NCBI GenBank assembly: GCA_045629005.1
Contig: JAZQQJ010000064.1
Location: 1 to 12,095, forward strand
Reading direction: 5' to 3'
From: RGIG3528 sp045629005
GTDB taxonomy: Bacteria > Bacillota > Clostridia > Lachnospirales > Lachnospiraceae
DNA: 12,095 nt
The translations under genes were made by a program, and so were the position numbers. Shown piece after piece: positions 1-7,587 of this stretch. Positions within the stretch are counted from its first letter, which is position 1; each line of letters begins with the position of its first letter. The notes beneath the pieces are model-generated. The model was not told the DNA's origin and did no database searches. It was given only the letters and a program-made list of their open reading frames with translations.

Positions 1-851
1 TTCTTTAACCTTCCCTTAGGGTTGTATTTCTCAACAAGCGCCATCATTCTGTCTGCAGCTTTATTAACATCTATTTCATCAACAAGACCCTCTGCATACT
101 GTTTCTGCATTTTTGCGGGATGTACTCCTCTTGATGAAGGCATCTCTAAATCCATACCTGCATGCACGGACTTTGCCAAATCGGAGCACGCTCCCCAGTC
201 TGACATGACAAGACCTTCGAAGCCCCATTCCTCACGGAGGATATGATTCTGAAGATAACCGTTCTCAGTTGCATGAGTGCCGTTAATCATGTTGTATGAC
301 GACATGATTGTTGCGGGCTGCGCATTTTTAACAGTCATTTCAAAGGCTGTGAGGTATATTTCACGGAGAGTTCTGTCATCTATAACACTGTTTGACGTCA
401 TGCGCATTGTTTCCTGGGAATTTGCGCAAAAATGCTTAAGGCTTGTACCTACGCCCTGCTCCTGAACCTTATTTACATAATGTGAGGCAATGCTTCCGGC
501 AAGGAACGGGTCCTCACTGAAATACTCGAAGTTACGTCCGCAAAGAGGGGAACGCTTCATATTTGTTCCGGGACCGAGGAGGACTGATACATCCATATTC
601 CATGCTTCTTTTCCAAGGCTTTCACCTATGGCATCGATAGCTTCCATATCCCAGCTGCATGCGAGTGCACTGGCTGTCGGATAACATGTTGCGGGAATTG
701 AATCATTGTTGCCATTATTCGTTTCCGGCTGTTTTCTCAATCCGTGAGGTCCGTCGGAAAGATGAATAGACGGCAGTTTTCCGTTAAGGTCATCATTATG
801 CCATGCGCCCTTACCCGAAAGTGTCTTGATTTTCTCGTTGATAGTAAGCAT
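1..851 (-). CDS. Glycoside hydrolase family 3 beta-glucosidase, N-terminal part (runs off the left edge)
   Basis: Retaining exo-beta-glycosidase (GH3), expected to release beta-linked glucose or related sugars from oligosaccharides or glycosides. No signal peptide is seen at the N-terminus, so it is probably cytoplasmic. The 283 visible residues form the GH3 TIM-barrel domain: the LSDGPHGLR substrate-pocket motif near residues 31-39, the conserved segment NMKRSPLCGRNFEYFSEDP, the KHFCANSQET motif, and VMSDWGA holding the catalytic nucleophile Asp218. The C-terminal alpha/beta sandwich domain that supplies the acid/base lies outside the window, so the gene is partial only because of the window edge. 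The ATG at 851 is preceded by GGAGGG at good spacing. It starts 15 bases after the stop of the PHP gene and is almost certainly co-transcribed with it. Substrate (glucoside, xyloside or other) cannot be told from this part. Confidence 0.93.
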   Translation of the reverse strand, partial: MLTINEKIKTLSGKGAWHNDDLNGKLPSIHLSDGPHGLRKQPETNNGNNDSIPATCYPTASALACSWDMEAIDAIGESLGKEAWNMDVSVLLGPGTNMKRSPLCGRNFEYFSEDPFLAGSIASHYVNKVQEQGVGTSLKHFCANSQETMRMTSNSVIDDRTLREIYLTAFEMTVKNAQPATIMSSYNMINGTHATENGYLQNHILREEWGFEGLVMSDWGACSDLAKSVHAGMDLEMPSSRGVHPAKMQKQYAEGLVDEIDVNKAADRMMALVEKYNPKGRLK

Positions 852-866
852 TGTAAACCCTCCGCA

Positions 867-1505
867 TTAGAAATACTTGTATGTATTTTCGAGTCCGTGT
901 ATGTCACTGCCACAGGCCATGACCTTTCCGGACTTAATGTATTTATTTACCTTTAACCTTCTCGAAAGCTTGTGAAAGCTCCTTGCATTAATCTGATATC
1001 CGACAAAATCATAATCGAACTCAAGAATTTGTTTTGGTTCGTATCTTTCCACATGAGCAAGTATTATATTGCAACCGTATTTCTCATGAACAACCCGTAT
1101 TGTTTTCATCGCCTTATCGGTGTCAAATTCTATAAACGGAAGTTCCAGAAGAAGATGATTAAACCCTTTTTCATTTGAAATAAGCTTTTCAAGCCCTTCC
1201 ATTTTCTCAATACCGGGGCACCACAAGGTTTCAGCCCCGGGAACAATGGAAATTCCTTTTTTTTCAGCAATCGGATATGCCTTTCCCAATGCTTCGGAAC
1301 GCCTTATCAAAAAGTCAGTAACCAGTTCCTTCTGTGGGTAAAAATGAGACGTTGCAATAACTGTTTTAATTCCTGCGTTTCGTGCATATTCAAGCTGTGC
1401 ACGGCACATCTCCTCATTCTCACAGCCATGGTCCACGGAAGGCAGAATGTGGCAATGATAATCTGTTGTTTTGTCATACGGTCTGTTCAAGCGGTTCTCC
1501 GTCAT
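867..1505 (-). CDS. PHP-domain phosphoesterase of the CpsB/CapC (YwqE) type
   Basis: A 212-residue polymerase-and-histidinol-phosphatase fold protein. The family contains metal-dependent tyrosine phosphatases that act on bacterial tyrosine kinases of capsule synthesis, and related phosphoesterases. Metal-ligand motifs appear in order: DYHCH (His17, His19), VDHG (Asp25, His26), TSH (His54), GAE (Glu92), LLLELPF (Glu121), AHVERY (His151) and SDIH (Asp201, His203). Canonical CpsB has DD where this protein has Asp25-His26, so one metal ligand is changed. It ends only nine residues after SDIH, some 30-40 residues shorter than typical CpsB proteins. No tyrosine kinase or capsule gene is visible nearby; the downstream partner is a GH3 glycosidase. 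The ATG at 1505 has no clear Shine-Dalgarno sequence, but no better start exists. The family call is firm; the substrate (phosphotyrosine, sugar phosphate or other) is unknown. Confidence 0.85.
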   Translation of the reverse strand: MTENRLNRPYDKTTDYHCHILPSVDHGCENEEMCRAQLEYARNAGIKTVIATSHFYPQKELVTDFLIRRSEALGKAYPIAEKKGISIVPGAETLWCPGIEKMEGLEKLISNEKGFNHLLLELPFIEFDTDKAMKTIRVVHEKYGCNIILAHVERYEPKQILEFDYDFVGYQINARSFHKLSRRLKVNKYIKSGKVMACGSDIHGLENTYKYF

Positions 1506-1527
1506 AATAATGTTATATTTCTTTTAC

Positions 1528-1556
1528 TTGAAGAGCATAGAGTGTAGTGTTAATAT
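1528..1556 (+). promoter_or_regulatory. Sigma-A-like promoter of the VanZ-like gene
   Basis: TTGAAG (1528-1533) and TAATAT (1551-1556) are separated by exactly 17 bases, a good vegetative promoter. Transcription would begin near 1563, giving a roughly 60-base AT-rich leader before the ATG at 1623. Confidence 0.65.
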
Positions 1557-1561
1557 ACCAA
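1534..1561 (-). promoter_or_regulatory. Possible weak promoter for the PHP-GH3 unit
   Basis: On the minus strand TTGGTA (1561-1556) is followed after 16 bases by TATGCT (1539-1534), a weak sigma-A match placed about 28 bases before the PHP start codon. It overlaps the plus-strand promoter of the VanZ-like gene on the opposite strand. It is offered because the unit needs a promoter in this 117-base gap and this is the best match seen there. Confidence 0.3.
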
Positions 1562-1622
1562 TATATTTCGTTTTATCATATCGAAAAATCAAAATCAATT
1601 AATTATTTAGCAGAGGTGTCAA

Positions 1623-2204
1623 ATGCCTAAAAAAGCAGTCCGAATTTTTCTTTTCATATGCATACTTTTTATATGTCTGGCGGTCATTTTCCTGTTCGGT
1701 ATTCAGAACGGTACTGATTCAAATGAGCTGAGCGGTACAATGGCTCAAAGGCTTATCAATCTCATCGCCAAAAAGCGTGGCATCACGTTAAGAGCCAACG
1801 AAATCACCCGTATATACCATCTTGGGGACGAGCTTCTCCGTTTAGCAGCACACTTTATCATGTTTGCTTCCTTTGGAATGGCGTTCGGTACAGGATTCCT
1901 GATTATTCGCTGGAGTCGTCCGAAACCGCTTGATTATCTGCATATTTTCTTCATCGGTTCGCTTGTCGGATTAATGAGTGAAGCTTTACAGCTCTTTGTC
2001 GAAGGCCGTCAATGCGATATGCTGGATTTCCTGTTTGATGTTGCCGGTGTCTTTATTGGAATCGTATTCATCTATACTTTTATAGGCTTTTTCAGCTGGC
2101 TGTTTATCGGTCGTCACTCTTCTTCAAAAACAGAGAATTCAAACGGTCTGAATGACAATGCATCTGCTGTTCCGGAAGAAGCCGTAAATGAGTCTGTAGA
2201 ATAA
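1623..2204 (+). CDS. VanZ-like family integral membrane protein
   Basis: A 193-residue membrane protein of the VanZ-like family. VanZ itself gives low-level teicoplanin resistance by an unclear route; most chromosomal relatives have no assigned function. Four hydrophobic segments are visible at about residues 7-27, 76-96, 104-124 and 138-160. The family signature is clear: Arg73 and His77 before the second segment, then Glu120, Gln123, Arg129, Asp132, Asp135 and Gly142 in the pattern ExxQ-x5-RxxDxxD...G. The last 30 residues form a polar, acidic, low-complexity tail. An AGAGGTG ribosome site lies five bases before the ATG. This is the only convincing plus-strand gene. It diverges from the PHP gene and converges on the GH13 gene, with its tail coding region overlapping that gene's 3' end by 91 bases. 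Confidence 0.88.
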   Translation: MPKKAVRIFLFICILFICLAVIFLFGIQNGTDSNELSGTMAQRLINLIAKKRGITLRANEITRIYHLGDELLRLAAHFIMFASFGMAFGTGFLIIRWSRPKPLDYLHIFFIGSLVGLMSEALQLFVEGRQCDMLDFLFDVAGVFIGIVFIYTFIGFFSWLFIGRHSSSKTENSNGLNDNASAVPEEAVNESVE

Positions 2205-3796
2205 TTGCCCATCTTTAAAACAAGCTTTGCATTTTCGTTGCTTTTAACAGCCTGTACCCATACAGGCTGTTTTTTTGCGGACATATTACAAATCACGACT
2301 GTATTCTTGTTGTCGGTAAACCTGCGGAATGCAAATACGTTCTTCGGGCTTTTAAGCCTTTCGTAATCACCCCATTGCAAAGTTTCACTGTTTTTCCTGT
2401 AATCAATCATTTGCTTATAAAATGCGAGAACACTTTCTTCATCTGTTTGCTCGTCTTTTACGTTTATAATTCGGAAATTCGAATTAATCTTAAGCCATGG
2501 TGTACCACCTGTAAAGCCTGCATTATGCGCATCACCCTCCCACTGCATAGGTGTTCGTGCGTTATCACGTGTTGTAAGCTTAATCAGTTTATCCCGTAGT
2601 TTTGCTGAAAAATGAAGGCTCTGCATCGTTTTATCAACCGTATGACTTTCAACATCCATAATCTCAGAAAGATCCTTGAAATCACCGTTTGTCATACCGA
2701 TTTCCTGACCTTCGTAAATATACGGAGTTCCGCGAAGCGAAAGCAAAAGGCCTGCAAGCATTTTGCAGCTTATATCGTGCATCTTGCCTGAACCTCCGAA
2801 TCTGCTTACAGAGCGGGGTTGGTCATGATTTTCAAAATAGTTCGCATTCCACTCCATTTCCCTCTGCCAGCGGTCAAGAGTATTGATAAGTTTTTCGGGC
2901 TTGTACTTTGTCTTGAACCATTTAATTCCAATCTGGTCACACTCCATATGTTCAAAGCCGAATACCATGTCAAGCTCGCCTCTTTCAGAGCCGCAAAGTT
3001 CCATTGCCTTCTTTGTATCAACAAGCACAGTTTCACCGACCGTAAAGCAATCATACTGCGAGAGCACATCTTTTCTTAATCGTCTTAATATGTCGTGGTT
3101 ACCCTCTGTGCTGTGATAATGCTCAAGTCCTGTGAGCGCAATCTTCTTTTTACCATCTTCCAATGAATTCTTATAAAGGACGTTAATCACATCGCATCTA
3201 AAGCCGGCTATGCCCTTATTGAGCCAAAAGCGGAGAATCTCACACACTTCATCGTAGACTGCAGGATTGTGCCAGTTTAAATCAGGCTGCTTTTTGTCAA
3301 ACAGATGCAGATAGTACATATTTTCCTCGGAAAGAACCTTTTCCCAGCAGTCACTGCCAAAGAACGATCCCCAGTTGTTCGGAAGTTTTCCGTTTTTCCC
3401 TTCACGGAATATGTAATAGTCTCTGTACTTTGCGTCGCCAGCAAGAGCCTTTTTGAACCACTCATGCTCATCGGATGTATGATTGACAACAAGGTCCATA
3501 ATAATGCGGATACCGCGTGCTTCGGCCTCAAAAATGAGTTTCTCCATATCGTCCATTGTTCCGAAATCAGGATGGATTGACTTATAATCGGAAATATCAT
3601 AGCCATTGTCGCAGTTTGGACTCGCATACACGGGGCTGAGCCATATTATGTCAATTCCAAGCTCTTTAAGATAATCCAGTTTCGAAATGATACCGGGAAT
3701 ATCGCCGATACCATCGGAATTTGAATCACAAAAAGAGCGTGGATAAATCTGATAGACAATACCGTTTCGCCACCATTTTTTATCTTTCACGCTCAT
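2114..3796 (-). CDS. malL: GH13 alpha-glucosidase, oligo-1,6-glucosidase type
   Basis: A 560-residue GH13 enzyme, full length for the oligo-1,6-glucosidase/isomaltase group, hydrolysing terminal alpha-linked glucose from isomalto-oligosaccharides, panose or similar sugars in the cytoplasm (no signal peptide). The family's conserved regions are present: DLVVNH (101-106), GFRCDVIN with nucleophile Asp202, VGETV with acid/base Glu255, and FENHDQPR with transition-state stabiliser Asp325. The loop Asp24-Asn26-Asp28-Ile30-Asp32 matches the calcium site of this subgroup. Val203, right after the nucleophile, is the residue associated with alpha-1,6 preference; alpha-1,4 enzymes usually carry Ala. 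AGAGGTG lies six bases before the ATG. The gene starts 25 bases after the second permease gene, so it probably belongs to that operon. Its last 30 codons lie antisense to the VanZ-like tail. Trehalulose/sucrose isomerase or dextran glucosidase activity is a less likely alternative. Confidence 0.92.
   Translation of the reverse strand: MSVKDKKWWRNGIVYQIYPRSFCDSNSDGIGDIPGIISKLDYLKELGIDIIWLSPVYASPNCDNGYDISDYKSIHPDFGTMDDMEKLIFEAEARGIRIIMDLVVNHTSDEHEWFKKALAGDAKYRDYYIFREGKNGKLPNNWGSFFGSDCWEKVLSEENMYYLHLFDKKQPDLNWHNPAVYDEVCEILRFWLNKGIAGFRCDVINVLYKNSLEDGKKKIALTGLEHYHSTEGNHDILRRLRKDVLSQYDCFTVGETVLVDTKKAMELCGSERGELDMVFGFEHMECDQIGIKWFKTKYKPEKLINTLDRWQREMEWNANYFENHDQPRSVSRFGGSGKMHDISCKMLAGLLLSLRGTPYIYEGQEIGMTNGDFKDLSEIMDVESHTVDKTMQSLHFSAKLRDKLIKLTTRDNARTPMQWEGDAHNAGFTGGTPWLKINSNFRIINVKDEQTDEESVLAFYKQMIDYRKNSETLQWGDYERLKSPKNVFAFRRFTDNKNTVVICNMSAKKQPVWVQAVKSNENAKLVLKMGNYSTDSFTASSGTADALSFRPFEFSVFEEE
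2246..2276 (+). terminator. Intrinsic terminator of the VanZ-like gene, inside the GH13 coding region
   Basis: A perfect 11-base-pair stem, AACAGCCTGTA (2246-2256) with TACAGGCTGTT (2261-2271), closes on a CCCA loop and runs into seven consecutive T (2270-2276) on the plus strand. It starts 42 bases after the VanZ-like stop. On the opposite strand the same bases are GH13 codons around residues 507-518, and there the stem is followed by A-rich sequence rather than T, so it should act in one direction only. Confidence 0.88.
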
Positions 3797-3821
3797 ATTT
3801 GCACCTCTATAGCGTATTTAG

Positions 3822-4778
3822 TTATCTCTGTCCTTTATCGTAAGGAATACCCTCTGCCTTCGGGCATCCTGACTTGCCTGCGGTAAACGCAAGAACAACA
3901 AGTACTACGAAATAAGGAATGATATTGTAGAAATACATCGGAAGGTTAATTGCACTTAAGAACTCAAGCTGTCCCGAAACAGCGCCTACACACTTAAGGA
4001 ATCCGAAAAGGATGGCTCCGAGAGCAATTCGTACAGGATTCCAGTTTCCGAAAATCATAATAGCAAGAGCAAGGAATCCCATTCCGGCAACACTTCCTTC
4101 AGCTGTTGCACCGGCCGTTGTTGCAATGTACACATAACCGCCGAGTCCTGCGAGGGCACCGCTTATCGTTGTTCCGAGATAACGCATTTTAAAAACGCTT
4201 ATACCTACGGAAGCAGCTGCCTGAGGATGTTCACCACAGGAGCGAAGGCGAAGACCTGTTTTTGTCTTATACATCCAGACGGAAAGAATGATGAATACCG
4301 CAATGACGATATATGTGGAGATGTATGCCTTGTCCGTAAAAATCTGCATGAATGGGCTTGCATCGGGATTCTTAATAGCATAGCTTTTGAAGTTCGAAGG
4401 CATTACTATCTTCTCCTGTGAAAAGAATGCAAGACCTACCGTGTTTACAATCGCCGGGGCAAGCATATTTAGCGCCGTGCCGCCTATCGTCTGATCGGCC
4501 TTCAGGTTTATTGCCGAGAAACTGAGGAGTAATGAATACAATGCTCCTGCAGCTGCGGAAACGCACATAAGGATTACGAAAATGGCCTGCGGCTTGTCAA
4601 TAAGGATATTATGCTTAGCAAATGCAACGCCTACAACCGCTCCACAGAAAGCTCCGAAAATCATTTCACCTTCAAGGGCAAGATTGATAACACCGCTTCG
4701 TTCAGCAAAAACGCCTGCCAAGGCAACTATAAGCAAAGGAACCGCATACATTAATGTTTTCTGTAAAATGAGTACCAT
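3822..4778 (-). CDS. nupQ: BMP-type nucleoside ABC transporter, second permease (NupC/NupQ-like)
   Basis: A 318-residue inner-membrane permease of the branched-chain/ribose transporter superfamily (BPD_transp_2), forming the channel of a nucleoside importer as a heterodimer with the preceding permease. The markers are ERSGVINLALEGE (residues 26-38), a signature of this permease class, and the cytoplasmic coupling segment GEHPQAAASVGI (about 182-193), with about eight to ten hydrophobic segments. Its ATG shares one base with the stop of the upstream permease gene (TAATG), indicating translational coupling. The symbol follows the Bacillus subtilis nupNOPQ naming and is given by family resemblance only. 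Confidence 0.9.
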   Translation of the reverse strand: MVLILQKTLMYAVPLLIVALAGVFAERSGVINLALEGEMIFGAFCGAVVGVAFAKHNILIDKPQAIFVILMCVSAAAGALYSLLLSFSAINLKADQTIGGTALNMLAPAIVNTVGLAFFSQEKIVMPSNFKSYAIKNPDASPFMQIFTDKAYISTYIVIAVFIILSVWMYKTKTGLRLRSCGEHPQAAASVGISVFKMRYLGTTISGALAGLGGYVYIATTAGATAEGSVAGMGFLALAIMIFGNWNPVRIALGAILFGFLKCVGAVSGQLEFLSAINLPMYFYNIIPYFVVLVVLAFTAGKSGCPKAEGIPYDKGQR

Positions 4779-5947
4779 TATTTATCCTCCTTTGCTGACT
4801 TTTTCTTTGAAAGAAGTGCTCTGAAAAGATTTGCAAATCCGGCAAAATAAATAATCAGGGCAATAATGATATCGGCAACATATCTGTTGAAGCCTGCGGA
4901 AACGAGGCTGTCGCCGCCCATTGCAATGTATCTTATAAACAGTGAGGAGAAAACCGTGCCCAAAGGATTAGAAGATGCAAGAAGTGCGGCAGGAATACCG
5001 TTAAAGCCATAATCAGGCAGTTTCATGTATGCTGCATCCCACTTAAGCTCTATGCCGGGGTTAAGGTAGTAAAGAGCACCGCCAAGACCCGCAAGTGCAC
5101 CTGCAATGGCCATTGAAAGAATGATGTTTCTCTTTTCGTTCATGCCGCAGTACTTGGATGCATCTTTATTATATCCGCATGCTTTAAGCTCATAACCGAA
5201 TGTTGTCTTGTTTAAAATGATGAAAATCACAACAGCGGCAGCTATGGCAATAAAGATTCCAAGGTCAAGATAGGAACCGTTAAAAAGCTCATAGAGGCCA
5301 AGGTCCGGTGTACCGTTTCCTGTTGCTGCCGTCGTAATAAGAAATCCACCCTTTCCGCTTGCATAAAGGTGCTTCTGCACACTGAACACCCAGCTTACGA
5401 TGTTTGCGGCAATCCAGTTTGTCATAATGCAGACAATAACTTCGTTCACTCCGAATACAGCCTTGAAGAATCCGGGAATGCTGCCCCAGAGTGCGCCCGC
5501 AACCATTCCGAGAATGACAGCGATAAGCCATGTAAAGAAACCTGCTATAGGCTTTCCGGTGTTATCAATGTTTAACGTAATCGACAGTGAAACAAGCGTC
5601 CCCATAAGGAACTGTCCGGGTGCACCGATGTTGAAAAGGCCTGTTTTAAAAGCAATTGCAACAGCAAGACCACACATTATAAGTGGTGTTGCATAAAATA
5701 CCATGTTACCGAAGTTTACACCTGCATGGGAACCCGTAAAAGGTCCTGCAAGAAGGTATCCAAGCCCTTCAAATACAGAGCCGGCGGAAATATCGGGCGA
5801 TGCAATTGCAAGGATAGCCATTACAATAACTCCAACAGCAACCCCGGCAAGTATACTGATTAAGGATGAAGCCAATGACTTAACTGCGGCAGACTCTAAA
5901 AAAATCTTTAAACCGTTGGAAGAGTTTGATTTATTGTCTTTATTCAT
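4778..5947 (-). CDS. nupP: BMP-type nucleoside ABC transporter, first permease (NupB/NupP-like)
   Basis: A 389-residue membrane permease of the same superfamily as its downstream neighbour but longer, with an N-terminal polar stretch of about 20 residues before the first hydrophobic segment. Diagnostic segments are KTGLFNIGAPGQFLMG (101-116), matching the FNIG-GQ motif of the family, and the coupling-loop segment ACGYNKDASKYCGM (256-269). The start codon lies inside the end of the ATPase gene (8-base overlap, ATGAATAA), and its stop overlaps the next start by one base. The ATPase and both permeases are thus coupled and probably made in fixed proportion. The N-terminal alanine/valine-rich helices are typical; nothing looks truncated. 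Confidence 0.9.
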   Translation of the reverse strand: MNKDNKSNSSNGLKIFLESAAVKSLASSLISILAGVAVGVIVMAILAIASPDISAGSVFEGLGYLLAGPFTGSHAGVNFGNMVFYATPLIMCGLAVAIAFKTGLFNIGAPGQFLMGTLVSLSITLNIDNTGKPIAGFFTWLIAVILGMVAGALWGSIPGFFKAVFGVNEVIVCIMTNWIAANIVSWVFSVQKHLYASGKGGFLITTAATGNGTPDLGLYELFNGSYLDLGIFIAIAAAVVIFIILNKTTFGYELKACGYNKDASKYCGMNEKRNIILSMAIAGALAGLGGALYYLNPGIELKWDAAYMKLPDYGFNGIPAALLASSNPLGTVFSSLFIRYIAMGGDSLVSAGFNRYVADIIIALIIYFAGFANLFRALLSKKKSAKEDK

Positions 5948-7484
5948 TTACACTCTCCTTTCCGGTATCGCGCTTTGCGCCTGCCATATAAAGACCAAGT
6001 TCCTGAACAGTCGTCTTCTTGGGATCGAGCTCTCCGACTATTTCGCCTTCATACATAACAAGAATACGGTCCGAAAGAGACATAACCTCTTCCAGCTCGA
6101 GACTTATAAGAAGAACTGCCTTACCGTTATCACGTTCTTTTACAATCTGTTTGTGAATATATTCGATTGCACCAACATCAAGTCCTCGTGTAGGCTGAAC
6201 CGCAACAAGCAGATCATGTTCTCTGTCCATTTCTCTGGCAACAATTGCCTTCTGCTGGTTACCGCCGGACATGCTTCTGGCTGCCGTGATGCTGCCCTGT
6301 CCGCTTCTTACGTCGAACTGTTCAATAAGCGCATCGGAATATTTTCTAACTTCATCAAACCTGATAAATCCATTCTTGGAGAATTCAGGTTCATAATAAC
6401 GCTGAAGAACCATGTTTTCTTCAAGAGTGTAATCAAGAACAAGTCCGTGCTTATGTCTGTCTTCAGGAATATGGCTCATGCCATGCGTATTCTTGTATCT
6501 GATAGACTTATGTGTAATGTCTTCTCCTCCAAGAATAACATGACCGGAAGCAACCGGCTCAAGTCCTGTTATGCCCTGAACAAACTCGCTCTGTCCGTTT
6601 CCGTCAATGCCTGCTATGCAGACAATTTCTCCGCTTCTGACATTGAGTGAAACATTGTTTACAGCATTCTTTGAATGAGTTTTACTCTTAACCGTAAGGT
6701 TTTCAACCCTGAATATCTCTTTTCCGGGATGAGCGGGCTCCTTGTCAACAACAAGCTGAACCTTTCGTCCGACCATCATTTCAGAAAGTTCTTCTACAGA
6801 AGTATTTGCTGTTTCAACAGTTCCGATGTATTTGCCCTTTCTGAGAACAGACACTCTGTCGCTGACAGCCATAATTTCGTTTAATTTATGTGTGATAAAA
6901 AGAATCGATTTGCCTTCTTTGGCAAGATTCTTCATTATTTGCATGAGTTCATCGATTTCCTGAGGTGTAAGAACCGCTGTCGGCTCGTCGAATATCAGGA
7001 TTTCGTTATCCCTGTAGAGCATCTTGAGAATTTCGGTTCTCTGCTGCATACCTACGGTAATGTCTTCAATTTTGGCATCAGGATCAACATTCAGACCATA
7101 TTTGTCAGAAAGATCAATGACCTTCGCTCTTGCTTCTTTCTTCTTAATGAAGCCCAGTTTTGTTGTTTCTGCGCCAAGGATAATATTGTCCAGTACACTG
7201 AACACTTCAACAAGTTTAAAATGCTGGTGAACCATACCGATGCCCAAAGCAGTCGCATCGTTAGGGTCGTTAATCGTAACAACCTCACCATTCTTTTTAA
7301 TTTCACCCTTTTCAGGTTTGTACATTCCAAAGAGAACACTCATGAGTGTTGACTTTCCTGCTCCGTTTTCCCCCAATAAAGCATGGATTTCTCCCTTCTT
7401 CAACTGCAATGTAATATCATCATTTGCAATGATTCCGGGGAATTCTTTGGTGATGTGATTCATTTCAATAATGTAATCACTCAT
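5940..7484 (-). CDS. nupO: BMP-type nucleoside ABC transporter, double ATP-binding protein (NupA/NupO-like)
   Basis: A 514-residue fused tandem ATPase powering nucleoside uptake at the cytoplasmic face. Domain 1 is complete: Walker A GENGAGKST (38-46), Q-loop Gln87, a signature in TVGMQQRTEIL (143-153), Walker B ILIFDEPTA with Glu167, and switch His199. Domain 2 is degenerate in the way usual for this class: its Walker A position reads AGIDGNGQSEF (no Lys), its signature SMSGGNQQK is intact, and its Walker B is LLVAVQPTRGLD with Gln in place of the catalytic Glu. One catalytic and one structural site are therefore expected. An upstream ATG at 7628 would add 48 residues, but they read through the intergenic hairpins; the chosen ATG has AAGGAG eight bases upstream and starts at the expected MSDYIIEMNHITKEFPG. 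Confidence 0.93.
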   Translation of the reverse strand: MSDYIIEMNHITKEFPGIIANDDITLQLKKGEIHALLGENGAGKSTLMSVLFGMYKPEKGEIKKNGEVVTINDPNDATALGIGMVHQHFKLVEVFSVLDNIILGAETTKLGFIKKKEARAKVIDLSDKYGLNVDPDAKIEDITVGMQQRTEILKMLYRDNEILIFDEPTAVLTPQEIDELMQIMKNLAKEGKSILFITHKLNEIMAVSDRVSVLRKGKYIGTVETANTSVEELSEMMVGRKVQLVVDKEPAHPGKEIFRVENLTVKSKTHSKNAVNNVSLNVRSGEIVCIAGIDGNGQSEFVQGITGLEPVASGHVILGGEDITHKSIRYKNTHGMSHIPEDRHKHGLVLDYTLEENMVLQRYYEPEFSKNGFIRFDEVRKYSDALIEQFDVRSGQGSITAARSMSGGNQQKAIVAREMDREHDLLVAVQPTRGLDVGAIEYIHKQIVKERDNGKAVLLISLELEEVMSLSDRILVMYEGEIVGELDPKKTTVQELGLYMAGAKRDTGKESVNE

Positions 7485-7522
7485 TAGCCTGTCTCCTTTA
7501 AATTTAGTGCAAGGTTTATCAT

Positions 7523-7544
7523 CATTTCCGTTTTTTTGCGGAAA
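7523..7544 (-). other. Second small hairpin in the bmpA-ATPase gap
   Basis: On the minus strand ATTTCCG and CGGAAAT pair as a seven-base stem around a CAAAAAAA loop. It lies between the GC-rich hairpin and the ATPase ribosome site. No T-tract follows, so it is more likely an mRNA-stability or anti-termination partner than a terminator. Confidence 0.4.
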
Positions 7545-7553
7545 TAACGATTT

Positions 7554-7587
7554 AAAAATCCGGGGCCCGGAATAAACCGAGCCCCGG
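7554..7587 (-). terminator. GC-rich hairpin after bmpA, likely attenuating terminator or 3'-stabiliser
   Basis: On the minus strand CCGGGGCTCGG (7587-7577) pairs with CCGGGCCCCGG (7570-7560) over 11 positions, with one T-G wobble, around a six-base TTTATT loop. An A and then five T follow before the tract breaks into A. It sits 54 bases after the bmpA stop in a 157-base gap within an otherwise tight operon. The short T-tract suggests partial termination, which would give more binding protein than membrane components; hairpins of this kind also protect upstream mRNA from 3' decay. Confidence 0.7.

Noticed and set aside
1623..2113. Searched for a minus-strand terminator of the GH13 operon inside the VanZ-like gene
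   Set aside because: No stem with a following T-tract was found by eye, so the end of that transcript remains unplaced.
5703..6650. 315-codon plus-strand open frame
   Set aside because: It is antisense to the first permease and the ATPase, both with complete family motifs; it has no recognisable domain and is not preceded by a convincing ribosome site.
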